The translations under genes were made by a program, and so were the position numbers. The notes under the pieces are model-generated. The model did not search any database, was not told the DNA's origin, and saw only the letters and a list, made by a program, of their open reading frames with translations. This document shows positions 24,503-33,927 of a stretch of DNA of 64,000 bases, piece by piece (the first letter of the stretch is position 1; each line of letters starts with the position of its first letter). The stretch is from Microbulbifer hydrolyticus (GTDB taxonomy: Bacteria > Pseudomonadota > Gammaproteobacteria > Pseudomonadales > Cellvibrionaceae), in assembly GCF_009931115.1 (NCBI RefSeq), contig NZ_CP047491.1:248001-312000 (forward strand), given 5' to 3'.

Positions 24503-27277
24503 ATGCCACAGACCTGCCACAGGTCCCTCTGCGCCCTACTGTTGGCGACACAGCTGAGTGTCGTGCCGGCGGTGTTTGCTATGGAAGGCTCTTCATCAGA
24601 TACCGGGGTCGCTGCAGTCACATCGGATGCAACCACCTATTTCTTCGAGATCCCCGCCCAGCCCCTGGACCAGTCCCTGCTGGCCTTTTCCCGCCAGACC
24701 GGCCTCGCGGTGATGGTTGCCACGGCCCAGAACCAGTCCGCCAATACCCCCGACGAGCCGGCACCCCTGGTGCGCGGCGAATACACCGCGGAAGCCGCCC
24801 TCGAACTGCTGCTGGCACACACGGACTTTCGCTATCGCCGGGTGGATGGCCAGGGCGTGGTGATACTGCCGCCCAAGAGCGGCACCCCAACCCCGCCGGC
24901 AGAGCCGGATGAAGTACCGGTAGCGCGGGCGCTGCTGGAAGAGGTTGAGGTGGTGGCGAGCAAGCGCCGCACCAATCTGCAGCAGACCCCGATGACGGTG
25001 ACTGCGATCAGCGGCGGCACCCTGGAGGAGCGCAATATCGACAGCCTGCAGGAGATGGCCGCGGAAGTGCCCAGCCTGAAGGTGGCGCGCAATGGCGACC
25101 ACACGGCCTCAATGCTGTACCTGCGCGGCGTGGGCTCGGACAACCACACCGAAGCCGGCGACTCCGGCGTTGCCACCCATGTAGATGGCATCTTCAGCAG
25201 CCGTGTGCAGGGCTCCGCGGTATTGCTCTACGACCTCGACCGGGTGGAAGTATTGCGCGGGCCCCAGGGCACCCTGTTCGGGCGCAATTCCACCGGCGGC
25301 GTCATCAACTACCACACCGCGCGACCGCAGCAGGACTGGTCTTCAGCGCTATCGGTTTCCGTGGGCAATTACGGCCTGCGGAAATTCACTGCGGTGGCGA
25401 ACGCCCCGCTCACAGACGACTGGGCTCTGCGCTGGGCGGCGGTATCCGAGCGGGCCGACGGCTATACCGACTACACCGACGATTCCCTGTACGCAAAGCG
25501 CGCCGACCGCTACAACAATACCGATCTGTACAGCCACCGGCTAAGCTCCAGCTGGCAGATCAATGATGAACTCGACTGGTGGCTCAGCTACGAGCGGTTT
25601 GAGGACCGCGGTGCCGGCAGCCTGCCAGTGGTGGATTACGATACCCCGGTCACCATCGACACCCCCGGACGTACCACGCTCAACCAGGACGCTCTGCGCA
25701 GCCGTGTCGAGTGGGAACTGCAGGGGGGGAACTCGCTCGTCTATATCGCCGGCTACGGCTTTACCCGCCGCAGTCAGGACTGGGATGCCGACCGCACCGG
25801 TGCCGTGGGCAGCGAGACAGACCCGGCCATCTACCACCAGAGCAACCGTACCGTGTGGTCCGAATACCGCGCGCGCCAGCACGAACTGCAACTGAAGAGC
25901 AGCGACGACGAGCGTCTGCGCTGGTTGATCGCCTACTTCAATTTTGTCGAGAGAAACGCCATCCGCTTCGACCTGGAGCACCAGGATCCGGACGGCAGTG
26001 GCTGGGGCGGCGCGCCGGCGCACAGTTTCCAGCAGCCCAACCGGGGGACCCGTCTCGACGCTTTCTACGGACAGCTGGACTACGACCTCACACCCCATTG
26101 GCAGGTCAGTGCCGGTGCCCGCAGCGGGCGCGACCAGCGCTATGACCGGGGCGGCCGCAATATCGCCTGCCCGGACCTGATCCGCAGTGATCGCGAGGGT
26201 GTGCTGGGGGCCGTTGCCGTCAACCGGGAGTCCGCCGCACCGGGCCAGTGTTTTGTGGCCAACTACAACGACGTCGACCAGACCTGGCGCAGCACCACGG
26301 CGATGGCGCGGCTTTCCTATCAGCCATCGGATCAGACCCTGCTCTACCTCCACTATGCGGAAGGCTTCAAACCCGGCATCGTGCAGGATGGCGCGAGCCT
26401 GTCCGGGGTCTACGCGGGCGCTGAAGACCCCGCTTATCAACGTGCCCTGCAGACACTGATCACCCGTAACAACAACGGCGCTGCGTTCGTGGGCCCGGAA
26501 ACCAGCGCCAATGTCGAGCTGGGCTTCAAGCTCGGCCTGCTGGGTGGCGGGATGACCCTTAACGGCGCCCTGTTCGATACCCGCTATCGCGACCTGCAGG
26601 TATCCGGCATCGCGGTGGAAGAAGACGGCACGGAGTTGATCCGCTCCACCAACGCCCCGTCCGCGACCATTCGCGGTGTGGAGCTGGAGCTGAACTGGGC
26701 CAGCAGCCTGAACGGCCGCGTTACAGGTTTTCTCTCCCTGCTCGATGCCCGCTACGATCGTTTTCTCGCCGTCGACAACGAATTCCCGCTGTATGGTCAG
26801 ACCTGGAATCCCGGCGCGGCGACCCCCGAACTTCCGGATCTGGTGGACTTCAGTGGCAATCGGCTGAAGCAGGTGCCCAAGGTCAGCCTCGGACTCAACT
26901 ACCGCCACGGCCTGTCCCTGGGCAGCTGGGGGCGCGCCACCGCCAGGGTGGGGCTGCGCTACGCATCCAGCATGTATTTTGACGAGGCCAACCGTGGCAA
27001 TCGCAGTGGTATGCTGCTGGACAATCGCACCGGCCAGTGGATCGACGATCCCGCCGGCCCGGCGCCAGACGTGGATCGTCAGCCCGCCTACAGCCTGTGG
27101 AATGCGGGTCTGAAATTCGAGCCCGCGGCGGGCAACTGGTGGCTCGATCTCTACGGTGAAAACCTCACCAATACGGCCGTCGCCAACGATGTGCAGGAAG
27201 CGGATATCGCCGTGCCCGAATACTATTACGGCGCCCCCCGCACCTTTGGCCTCCGTCTCGGCCTGAATTTCGACTGA
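24503..27277 (+). CDS. TonB-dependent receptor with STN signalling domain
   Basis: 924 residues. A signal peptide (LLATQLSVVPAVFA) is followed by a secretin/TonB N-terminal (STN) domain at about 48-125 (FFEIPAQPLDQSLLAFSRQTGLAV). A plug domain from about 150 has LEEVEVVASKRRTNLQQTPMTVT and GTLFGRNSTGGVINY. The rest is a 22-strand-type barrel ending GLRLGLNFD. STN domains talk to a FecR-type anti-sigma factor, and an ECF sigma and a FecR gene follow at once. The substrate is unknown; siderophore-, haem- or glycan-type ligands are all possible. Confidence 0.9.
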   Translation: MPQTCHRSLCALLLATQLSVVPAVFAMEGSSSDTGVAAVTSDATTYFFEIPAQPLDQSLLAFSRQTGLAVMVATAQNQSANTPDEPAPLVRGEYTAEAALELLLAHTDFRYRRVDGQGVVILPPKSGTPTPPAEPDEVPVARALLEEVEVVASKRRTNLQQTPMTVTAISGGTLEERNIDSLQEMAAEVPSLKVARNGDHTASMLYLRGVGSDNHTEAGDSGVATHVDGIFSSRVQGSAVLLYDLDRVEVLRGPQGTLFGRNSTGGVINYHTARPQQDWSSALSVSVGNYGLRKFTAVANAPLTDDWALRWAAVSERADGYTDYTDDSLYAKRADRYNNTDLYSHRLSSSWQINDELDWWLSYERFEDRGAGSLPVVDYDTPVTIDTPGRTTLNQDALRSRVEWELQGGNSLVYIAGYGFTRRSQDWDADRTGAVGSETDPAIYHQSNRTVWSEYRARQHELQLKSSDDERLRWLIAYFNFVERNAIRFDLEHQDPDGSGWGGAPAHSFQQPNRGTRLDAFYGQLDYDLTPHWQVSAGARSGRDQRYDRGGRNIACPDLIRSDREGVLGAVAVNRESAAPGQCFVANYNDVDQTWRSTTAMARLSYQPSDQTLLYLHYAEGFKPGIVQDGASLSGVYAGAEDPAYQRALQTLITRNNNGAAFVGPETSANVELGFKLGLLGGGMTLNGALFDTRYRDLQVSGIAVEEDGTELIRSTNAPSATIRGVELELNWASSLNGRVTGFLSLLDARYDRFLAVDNEFPLYGQTWNPGAATPELPDLVDFSGNRLKQVPKVSLGLNYRHGLSLGSWGRATARVGLRYASSMYFDEANRGNRSGMLLDNRTGQWIDDPAGPAPDVDRQPAYSLWNAGLKFEPAAGNWWLDLYGENLTNTAVANDVQEADIAVPEYYYGAPRTFGLRLGLNFD

Positions 27278-27310
27278 TTTAGTGACGATTCCCGACTTTT
27301 TGCACAAAGG

Positions 27311-27328
27311 GGGGACGATCGGGTCCCC
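27311..27328 (+). terminator. hairpin after the TonB-dependent receptor
   Basis: GGGGAC pairs with GTCCCC across a six-base loop, 33 bases after the receptor stop, with AAAGG and TTT extending the stem imperfectly. No clean T-run. It may attenuate read-through into the sigma-factor gene. Confidence 0.4.
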
Positions 27329-27423
27329 TTTGCCGTTATATCGGCAAGAGAAGTAGATTCCAGCGCCCGCCAGAGGCGCCAAAATAAACGATAAATACAA
27401 CAAAAGTATGGTGAAGAGAATCC

Positions 27424-27972
27424 ATGGCGACAGCGTGGACGAGCCAATTGGCGACCGATAACGACAAGGACCTGGATCACTACTACCGCGAATATCACCA
27501 GGAACTGTGTCGATATGCGGTGAGTAAATTCGGATTGTCGTACAGCGAGGCCGAAGACCTGGTGCAGGAGGCGTTTGCGCGCATGGCACCACAGCTTCGG
27601 GTTGGCGATATCGAGCACGTGAGAGCCTTCCTGTACCGGTCGGTGCACAACGCCACCATTGATGCGTTGCGCAAAGGTCAGGTGCGGGAGAGCTATGCGC
27701 AATCGGTTCAGGACGATCCCGAGCGGGATCAGGACACCCTGGGCCCGGAGCGTGTGGCCAGCAGCCGGCAGTTCCTCGGGCTGATCAGCCGCGCCCTGTG
27801 GAGCATGCCCCACAAGCGCCGGCGGCTGTTGTTGATGAATCGTGTCGACGGCCTCTCCTACGCGGAAATCGCGCGGCGGGAAGGGCTCTCGGCAACCGTA
27901 GTGAAAAAGCACGTAGCGAAAGCCCTGGCCGGGTGCCAGGAAGCGCTGCGCGCACATGGTGGAGAATTGTGA
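27424..27972 (+). CDS. ECF RNA polymerase sigma factor, FecI-type
   Basis: 182 residues. Sigma region 2 is visible as YYREYHQELCRYAVSKFGLSYSEAEDLVQEAF. Region 4 is visible as LSYAEIARREGLSATVVKKHVAKAL, a helix-turn-helix. Length and layout are those of iron-starvation-type ECF factors. The stop overlaps the FecR start by one base. It probably drives transcription of the receptor gene just upstream after a signal relayed by FecR. The gene order receptor-sigma-antisigma is less usual than sigma-antisigma-receptor. Confidence 0.9.
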   Translation: MATAWTSQLATDNDKDLDHYYREYHQELCRYAVSKFGLSYSEAEDLVQEAFARMAPQLRVGDIEHVRAFLYRSVHNATIDALRKGQVRESYAQSVQDDPERDQDTLGPERVASSRQFLGLISRALWSMPHKRRRLLLMNRVDGLSYAEIARREGLSATVVKKHVAKALAGCQEALRAHGGEL

Positions 27973-29015
27973 TGACGACTGGCAACAGTCACCCGCAGAC
28001 AGATATCCGGCGCGTAGAAGCCGAGGCCCGCGAGTGGTTTATGCTTCGCGGTGAACGCAGCCTCGATGCCGACGAGCAGTCTGCCTATGACACCTGGATG
28101 CAGCAGGTACACAACCGCAGTGCCTACCAGCGACTGGAGCAGATCGACCGCAGCCTCGCCGCCCTGGCGGCTGGCGAGGAGGGCGCGCGCCTGCGCCAGC
28201 GTGGGGGGCTCGATGGCTTTATCGAAAAGCTGCGCGGCCTGTTCGGTAATCTGGGGGGCGCTGGCCCGGCGACCGGCGTAGCCTTCGCCTGCACTCTGAT
28301 GCTCGCGGTAGGCCTCGTGTACCTCGCGCCCGCGCCGCAAGCCCCTGTTGCACAGGCCTATGTCTCTGAGCTTGCCCAGCAGCGTACCGTTACCCTGGAA
28401 GATGGCAGTTTTGTCACGCTCGGCGGCGACTCAGCGATCGAAGCCGAGTTCAATGGAGAGCGCCGTAACGTAAGACTCCTGCGGGGCCAGGCGTTCTTTG
28501 AAGTCACCAAAGACCCCGCGCGCCCGTTTTTCGTCAATGCGGCGGGAGCGGAAATCCGCGTGGTAGGCACCCGCTTTGATGTGCACGCCGGCAGTCCTCT
28601 CAACCCGTCGGTAAAAGTTACCGTGGAAGAGGGGATCGTTGATGTAGCCAGCGAAGCGTCGGCCACAGCTGCTACACCTAAAGTGCGCCTGGTTGCCGGG
28701 CAGCAGGTCAGGGTCACCGAGCAGCAGATGAGCCGCGTCCATACCGTGGATGCCTCCCGGGTCGCCAGCTGGCGCCAGGGCAAGTTCAGCTACCGCGACG
28801 CGCCCCTTTCCGAAGTCGTCGCCGATGCCAACCGCTATCGCAAAAACCGCATCGTGATCGGCACCCGCGAACTGGAAAACCTGCGGGTGACCACGGCCTT
28901 CAATGCCGACCAGGCGGATACGCTAGTGGCGATGCTGGAGCAGTCATTGCCGGTGCGGGTGTTCAAGGAGCCGGATGGGCGGGTGGTTATCTGGCCGGGA
29001 ACGGTTGAAGATTGA
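27972..29015 (+). CDS. FecR-family anti-sigma regulator
   Basis: 347 residues. The N-terminal cytoplasmic domain (about 20-60, EAREWFMLRGERSLDADEQSAY) matches DUF4880, which binds the sigma factor. One membrane helix lies near 95-120 (VAFACTLMLAVGLVYLAP). The periplasmic FecR domain follows (RTVTLEDGSFVTLGGDSAIEAEF, GQAFFEVTKDPARPFFVNAAG), with a C-terminal STN-like part (GTRELENLRVTTAFNADQAD). The ATG overlaps the sigma stop. Predicted to couple receptor occupancy to sigma activity. Confidence 0.88.
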   Translation: MTTGNSHPQTDIRRVEAEAREWFMLRGERSLDADEQSAYDTWMQQVHNRSAYQRLEQIDRSLAALAAGEEGARLRQRGGLDGFIEKLRGLFGNLGGAGPATGVAFACTLMLAVGLVYLAPAPQAPVAQAYVSELAQQRTVTLEDGSFVTLGGDSAIEAEFNGERRNVRLLRGQAFFEVTKDPARPFFVNAAGAEIRVVGTRFDVHAGSPLNPSVKVTVEEGIVDVASEASATAATPKVRLVAGQQVRVTEQQMSRVHTVDASRVASWRQGKFSYRDAPLSEVVADANRYRKNRIVIGTRELENLRVTTAFNADQADTLVAMLEQSLPVRVFKEPDGRVVIWPGTVED

Positions 29016-29044
29016 TCCGCGGGAAAAATCCAGCGAAACATAAA

Positions 29045-29068
29045 AAAGCCCGGATATGTCCGGGCTTT
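29045..29068. terminator. bidirectional Rho-independent terminator
   Basis: AAAGCCCGGA and TCCGGGCTTT pair over a TATG loop, 30 bases after the fecR-like stop. On the minus strand the stem is followed by a T-run, so it should stop the leftward Lys/Glu-rich gene strongly. On the plus strand the tail is only weakly T-rich, and it probably also ends the fecIR unit. Confidence 0.85.
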
Positions 29069-29097
29069 ATTGTTGTGGCGTCAGGAATTCAGCAAGC

Positions 29098-29592
29098 TTA
29101 CTTCCAGAACTGCCACCATTTCTTGCTGTGTTCTTCGCGGGCAGCCTGGCCTTTTTCGGAGCCCTTGCCCATTTCCTTGCGTTCCTGCTCGGCCTTTTTG
29201 GCTTTCTGCTCTTCGAATCCCTTGCGCTTGTCCTGGGCTTTTTCGGATTCTTCCTCGATATCCTGCGGCATTTCAGCTTTCGCTGCCGCTTTGGCCGCGC
29301 GCTTCTCTTCGGCTTTCAGTCGTTTTTCCTCCGACTTGCCACCTTTGCCTTCGTGCTTACCTTGCTCATGCTTGGCCTTCTTTTCGGCAAATGCCCGCTT
29401 TTCTTCTTCGTTCAGACGGTAGGCTTCGGCTTTAGCCTTGACCTTATCATCGGCCTGGGCCTGGCCCGCTTCCCGATGCGCTTCGATCTGCTCCTGCGTG
29501 GGTTTTCCTTGACCTGGAACTTCGGGCTTGTCCGCCAGTGCCGGAGCTACGAAAGCGAGGCTGGTGATAGCGGCGATCAGTGTCTTGTTCAT
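29098..29592 (-). CDS. secreted Lys/Glu/Ala-rich protein
   Basis: About 164 residues. The signal peptide is NKTLIAAITSLAFVAPALA. The mature chain is almost wholly charged and helical: runs of Glu, Lys, Ala and Gln such as RLKAEEKRAAKAAAKAEMPQ, ending SKKWWQFWK. It is likely a long single helix or coiled coil in the periplasm. The Met of MNKTLI is chosen because it directly starts the signal, with AGGA eleven bases before. I cannot place it in a named family. Confidence 0.65.
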   Translation of the reverse strand: MNKTLIAAITSLAFVAPALADKPEVPGQGKPTQEQIEAHREAGQAQADDKVKAKAEAYRLNEEEKRAFAEKKAKHEQGKHEGKGGKSEEKRLKAEEKRAAKAAAKAEMPQDIEEESEKAQDKRKGFEEQKAKKAEQERKEMGKGSEKGQAAREEHSKKWWQFWK

Positions 29593-29869
29593 GGCTTTGT
29601 GGTTCCTGGTGATTATGTGTGGCTGTGCATTTTGCATCATACACCTGAATTTATGCTGAATGCCCGGGTGAAAAACTTGATCCAGTTAACACCTGGGCAG
29701 GGGTGGCCACTTCTGTACACGTCTTTGTCGAAATATGGTCACAGCGAATCGCGAAAAATGAGCTGGGTTCCCTTGAAAAATAACTGTGTCTTTTATTGCT
29801 TTTGCCGGCGCGCCAGCTCTTTCTGAAAATTCCTTTCCGCTCCCTGCGCCGACCTGTTGTGCCCTGTCA

Positions 29870-31252
29870 TCATGGCATCTTAACCATGTCACTCAGCATC
29901 CAGCTATTGTTGTTATAAGCTTCCTCCGGGCCATAGAATCGGAACAGCAGGAAGTAGTTGTCCGCATTGCCGGTGGGCAGGTAGTTCACACCGTCGTTCA
30001 ATGGTTTGGGGCCAAAGTAAATCGTGCAGGTGCCGTCATCATTCATCTTCGGGCTCTCTGATGAGGCCAGGCCAATGGGATCGGCTTCCCGGATGTAGGA
30101 GGCGGTAGCGACGTCATAAACAAGCACCGACCAGAACTGCTTGGCGGGAACGTCCGCGGGGACGGTCAGCATGTAATTTTTATCACCCTTGAGCGGCTCT
30201 CCGTCTGCATCCTTGGTCAGCATGAGATAGGCCGTGGACGATCCCAGCTTTACCGGGGGAGAAATATAAGTGTAGTAAGTGAAGGCGCGGTCGTCGATGT
30301 AGATCTTGTTCTCGTCTTCGTAGGTCATCTTCGTCGAGATCATCGAATCGGCCACCGGCTGCGTCCACTGGGTCTTGTCTCCCCAGCGACGCGGTGGAAT
30401 CGTGCGCAGGAAATGTTGCAGTTCCCCGTGGACCCGCTTCAGGACCCGGTCAAGTGCGGCCCGCGACTTCTCGTCCGGTTTAAAGCTGCCGCCGCGATCT
30501 ATGCCAATGGAGCTGAGCATGCCCATCGCATACTTGTCCTCTTCACGGACCTCTTCGTAATTGATGACCTTCTGGAGTCGCTGGAAAAAGGTGTGATCCC
30601 ATGGAAACAGGGAGGAGTATTCCTTGTCATAGATATCCATGTGCGGGTAACGCTCATCGCTGCCGTAGGCGTACTGTTGGAAGCCTTTCTTGATGTAATC
30701 GACCGCGCCCTCGAGAGTATTCTCTTCGAGATCGGGAGTGATGACGCGGAGAGTGCCATAGCCCCGATAGGTCCGGAGTGGCACTGGGAGAAACCCGTCC
30801 GGCACCGTGATCTTCGGATCGCGGGCGTTGTAGAGGAAATACTTGCCTCCTTTGCCCTTGTCGTCGCCCCCCGCGCCAACGTCCACGACAGGACGCTGCC
30901 AGACATCAAGAAACGTCCCGAAGACACTGTAAGGTCCCTCGGTGGGCGGAATCTCGACAACGACAGGTCCGTCCTTGACGTCGTAAATCAACTGGACGTA
31001 GAGCGTCGAATTATTCGGCGTCGGCTGCTGAAACTTCCAGTTCGGCGGACGAGAGAAAAAAGCGACTTGATTAAGCTTCTGACCGGCGTCAATCCCACCC
31101 TCGATCATCTCGTTCCCAGCCACAATGGCCTGCCCCCACAGCGCCGATTCATAGGCGCGACGTTCCAGACGTTCGGCGTCGAAGTCCCTGGCATACGCAA
31201 TTCCGAATTGCATGCATGCAAGTACGATGTAGAAAAGAACTTTATTTCTCAT
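29870..31252 (-). CDS. DUF1254/DUF1214 family exported protein
   Basis: About 460 residues with a signal peptide (MRNKVLFYIVLACMQFGIAYA). The N-terminal part (NSTLYVQLIYDVKDGPVVVEIPP, YSVFGTFLDVWQRPVVDVGAG) matches DUF1254. The C-terminal part (KQFWSVLVYDVATASYIREAD, GTCTIYFGPKPLNDGVNYLPT) matches DUF1214. Function is not firmly established. The ATG at 31252 has GGAG seven bases upstream. A second DUF1254/DUF1214 gene lies at 32608 on the opposite strand. Confidence 0.82.
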   Translation of the reverse strand: MRNKVLFYIVLACMQFGIAYARDFDAERLERRAYESALWGQAIVAGNEMIEGGIDAGQKLNQVAFFSRPPNWKFQQPTPNNSTLYVQLIYDVKDGPVVVEIPPTEGPYSVFGTFLDVWQRPVVDVGAGGDDKGKGGKYFLYNARDPKITVPDGFLPVPLRTYRGYGTLRVITPDLEENTLEGAVDYIKKGFQQYAYGSDERYPHMDIYDKEYSSLFPWDHTFFQRLQKVINYEEVREEDKYAMGMLSSIGIDRGGSFKPDEKSRAALDRVLKRVHGELQHFLRTIPPRRWGDKTQWTQPVADSMISTKMTYEDENKIYIDDRAFTYYTYISPPVKLGSSTAYLMLTKDADGEPLKGDKNYMLTVPADVPAKQFWSVLVYDVATASYIREADPIGLASSESPKMNDDGTCTIYFGPKPLNDGVNYLPTGNADNYFLLFRFYGPEEAYNNNSWMLSDMVKMP

Positions 31253-31302
31253 GTTGTGGCTCCATCTTCGGGGGACATTCCATGGAATTCTAGGAGGTTT
31301 TA

Positions 31303-31471
31303 GCCACAACGCTGCCAGTGACGGCGGCTACCCTGGTTACGTGTGGCGCAAAAATGGGAGTTGTCCTACGCAGGTCCGAAGACCCAAAGCGTGCTCCCGG
31401 ACATTGGGCAGGGGCGTGACGTCCGCCATGTCCCGTGAACGAAGTGAGCAGCTTGCCCCAACTGGTTAGGC
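31303..31471 (-). repeat. possible attC-like left boundary of the cassette array
   Basis: GTTAGGC at 31465-31471 fits the attC core GTTRRRY. The opposite end, GCCACAAC at 31303, is only a degenerate match, so this is a tentative site. It lies between the DUF1254 gene and the first cassette gene. Confidence 0.35.
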
Positions 31472-31504
31472 AATATTTATTGAATCCCCACTCTGGTCAC
31501 CTCT

Positions 31505-32224
31505 TTAGTAAATCCCCGGTATCAACCGATAGCGTACGCGTCGCGCATAGTCGCGATAGCCCGGTAACTCGTTTTTTAAAGTATGATCTTCTAGCGCGGT
31601 TCTAATCACCGTAATGATTAGCGCAGCAGCCGCCGGAATAAGTACCCACATCGAGCTAAAGGCCAGAGCCATACTCGGGAGTGCCAACATATTTCCGGCA
31701 TAGCCTGGATGGCGCACAATCCGATAGGGCCCACTGTCACACACCACATGCCCCCGATCCAACTCAATACGGACCACGCTGAAGAAAAAGCGATTCTCTA
31801 TCAATGCCCACGCAGCGAAAGCGTATCCGAGCGCGATCAGGAGGAGGCCGAGCACGATGAGCCACAATGAAAACAGGGGTGACCAGCCAAAGCGATGATC
31901 CAGCCCGGCCACAATAACCATTGGGAAACTCACACTTAGCGCCATTAGTGGAGCAAGCACTTTGTCCCAGGCTTTAGCGCTTTGGACCTTTTCTATATTT
32001 TGTCTTTCGGCTGTTAATCCGGGGTGCAGGTGCTCCGCCCACATGCGCCCGCCAATACCAGAGGCCAGGAAAAGCAAGGAATATAGCCACGCTTGCCACC
32101 AACCAAGGTCGCCACCGCATATAAATAAAGTGAGTGGGATTAGCAGATAGACCACAACTAATCTGAACCACTGGCGAGGGGATGCTGGTTGATCTACCTT
32201 CGTTGTATCTTCATTTGATGACAT
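31505..32224 (-). CDS. isoprenylcysteine carboxyl methyltransferase-like membrane protein (cassette gene)
   Basis: 239 residues with several membrane helices (LVVVYLLIPLTLFICGGDLGW, WQAWLYSLLFLASGIGG, FSLWLIVLGLLLIALGYAFAAWAL). The family mark is VCDSGPYRIVRHPGYAGNMLALPS, the GPYRxVRHPGY motif of ICMT-like methyltransferases. Bacterial members have poorly known substrates, often lipids or small molecules. It sits between attC-like sites in the same orientation as its neighbours, which marks it as a cassette. Confidence 0.82.
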   Translation of the reverse strand: MSSNEDTTKVDQPASPRQWFRLVVVYLLIPLTLFICGGDLGWWQAWLYSLLFLASGIGGRMWAEHLHPGLTAERQNIEKVQSAKAWDKVLAPLMALSVSFPMVIVAGLDHRFGWSPLFSLWLIVLGLLLIALGYAFAAWALIENRFFFSVVRIELDRGHVVCDSGPYRIVRHPGYAGNMLALPSMALAFSSMWVLIPAAAALIITVIRTALEDHTLKNELPGYRDYARRVRYRLIPGIY

Positions 32225-32258
32225 GCTATCCCCTGCAATTACATGACTTTTTTTGAGC

Positions 32259-32336
32259 GCCTAACGCCTGCAACAGGGGCGCAGCGTTAGCTGCGTCCAG
32301 CGACTGAAAGGAGCGACTTGATTGCACTGGTTAGAC
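32259..32336 (-). repeat. attC-like site
   Basis: Left core GCCTAAC (32259-32265) and right core GTTAGAC (32330-32336) match the inverted attC core pair and are 78 bases apart end to end, within the usual attC range. The part between forms imperfect inverted arms. Confidence 0.75.
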
Positions 32337-32573
32337 GGCTGGTGGCACATATTTTTCCGCCAACAACGATGCATAATGTCTACCGCTATCTGATATTTCT
32401 GAGCTGTTTACGAGGCTGCTGAGGCAATCCTCAATTGCCGTGACATGAACTCGGCCCTCTAACGTAGGACTTAGAAATTTAGTTACTTTCCCAAGCTGCT
32501 TCCAAAGCACTTCATTTTCTCTTAATGCAACGGATACGGTCAGTAGGTCGTTAATATGACCTATACTCTGAAG
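32331..32573 (-). pseudogene. 5'-truncated cassette gene interrupted by a DUF1254 gene
   Basis: An 80-codon frame (with ENEVLWKQLGKVTKF, HYASLLAEKYVPPAV) ends in TAA inside the attC core at 32331. It is preceded by a stop at 32574 and has no in-frame ATG, GTG or TTG start near its upstream end. The plus-strand DUF1254 gene begins 35 bases further on, so the 5' end of this cassette gene was probably removed when that gene arrived. No family recognised. Confidence 0.55.
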
Positions 32574-32607
32574 TCATCATCATATTCAGATAACGCGGGA
32601 GAGTAAT

Positions 32608-33639
32608 ATGAAACTTTTACCGTCACTGGCTGTAGTCTTGATGGTAGGTGCCGTGGTCAACTCAGCCTGCGCTAGTGGCATCGAGGTGACAGAAGATAAT
32701 TTTGCTGTCGCAGAAACCGACCGGTATATGGCCGAGCATACGGCGGAGCATGCCGTCAACTCGATCCGCCACTCGCGCGAACCCTCCGGGCCGGACAACC
32801 AGTTCGTGATCACCGAGAACAAGGATGTGCTTTACAGCCATGCGGTGGTCGACACGATGGGCGGCGCGACCATCACGAACCCCGACTGGGACTACTACTC
32901 CGTCATTCAGGTCATCGACGAGCAGCACTACACGCTCCACGTGCTCTATCCCGGCGAAAGCGTGACCTTGACGCCCGAGGACCTTACCATGGGCCGGTAT
33001 GTGTTCCTCAACATGCGCACCGGCCTACGTTCCACCGACGCGCGGGGGCTCGCAGAGGCGCATGCGCACCAGAACGCGTTCTCCATCGAGGCCGCGTCGG
33101 CAGAGCCCTACACACCTAAAGGCTTCGACACCAAGAGCCTCGATGCCGTGCGAGCGAAACTGGTGGCGCGGGCAGGCGAAGCCAACAAACCTGAGAAATT
33201 CTTCGGTCGTCCAGAGGACGTGGACCCCGAGATGTTCCTGATCGCGACGGCGAAGGGCTGGGGTGGCCTGCCGTTCGCGGACGCTGTCTACATCTCCACC
33301 ATCGTGCCAGAGGGCGCTGCGGCCGAAGGAGCGTGCTCGAAGATGACGCTACCACGCCCGCCACTCAAGTATGACGCGGGTGCATTCTTCTCGGTCACAA
33401 CCTATAGCGCCGACAGTTGGATCGTAGAGGAGAACTTTGCACTGAACGATCGTGCCGCAGAGGCCAACGACGATGGCTCGGTCACTTTCCGTTATAATTG
33501 CCCCGGAAAGCCCAATAATATCGACGTCAAACCGGGCTGGACGCAGGTCATCCGTCTCTACCAACCGGAAAGCTCTGAGGCGATCTCCAAGTATGTCAAG
33601 CAGATCACCTCGGACGTGAAGATTACGGCGGTACAGTGA
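32608..33639 (+). CDS. DUF1254/DUF1214 family protein inserted in the cassette array
   Basis: 343 residues with an N-terminal signal-like segment (LLPSLAVVLMVGAVVNSACA). DUF1254-type features: QFVITENKDVLYSHAVVDTMGGATITNP. DUF1214-type features near the C-terminus: SVTTYSADSWIVEENFALNDRAAEANDDGSVTFRYNCPGKPNN. It lies on the plus strand and is clearly more G+C-rich than the minus-strand cassettes on both sides. That and the broken gene before it mark it as a separate arrival. SD GGGAGAG precedes the start. Confidence 0.78.
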   Translation: MKLLPSLAVVLMVGAVVNSACASGIEVTEDNFAVAETDRYMAEHTAEHAVNSIRHSREPSGPDNQFVITENKDVLYSHAVVDTMGGATITNPDWDYYSVIQVIDEQHYTLHVLYPGESVTLTPEDLTMGRYVFLNMRTGLRSTDARGLAEAHAHQNAFSIEAASAEPYTPKGFDTKSLDAVRAKLVARAGEANKPEKFFGRPEDVDPEMFLIATAKGWGGLPFADAVYISTIVPEGAAAEGACSKMTLPRPPLKYDAGAFFSVTTYSADSWIVEENFALNDRAAEANDDGSVTFRYNCPGKPNNIDVKPGWTQVIRLYQPESSEAISKYVKQITSDVKITAVQ

Positions 33640-33927
33640 GCGAAAGTCGTAGCGGAACCGGTTTGCGCAAATCTGCGCAGACTCAGCGGGCCTCAAACCC
33701 GCATGAAATCTAATCTTTAGTGTTGTGCAGTCTTGCCAAGTCTGACTGACTTTATGCTCGCTGCGGTAAATTCCCGGTAAATTTAAGGGTAAAAATTGAC
33801 CAGCAAAATGCACTTTAAGGCTTTACTCACCTATAACCCGGTTAGCCCTGCCCCGATAGAAAAACCTCGCTAATGGCGGGGGTCGTTGATCGTTCCAGGT
33901 GACTCAGGCTTGCCTTCGTGGCAGTCA
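33640..33927. other. non-coding segment after the inserted DUF1254 gene
   Basis: I see no supported gene in this 288-base stretch. GGTTAGCC near 33838 resembles one attC core and may be a relic of a damaged site, and GCGGG/CCCGC can form a small hairpin near 33690-33705. This probably holds the right border of the inserted segment. Confidence 0.4.

Noticed and set aside
25541-27592. 683-codon open frame antisense to the TonB-dependent receptor
   Set aside because: It lies wholly over a clear receptor gene and its product is low-complexity Ala/Gly/Val-rich sequence without domains.
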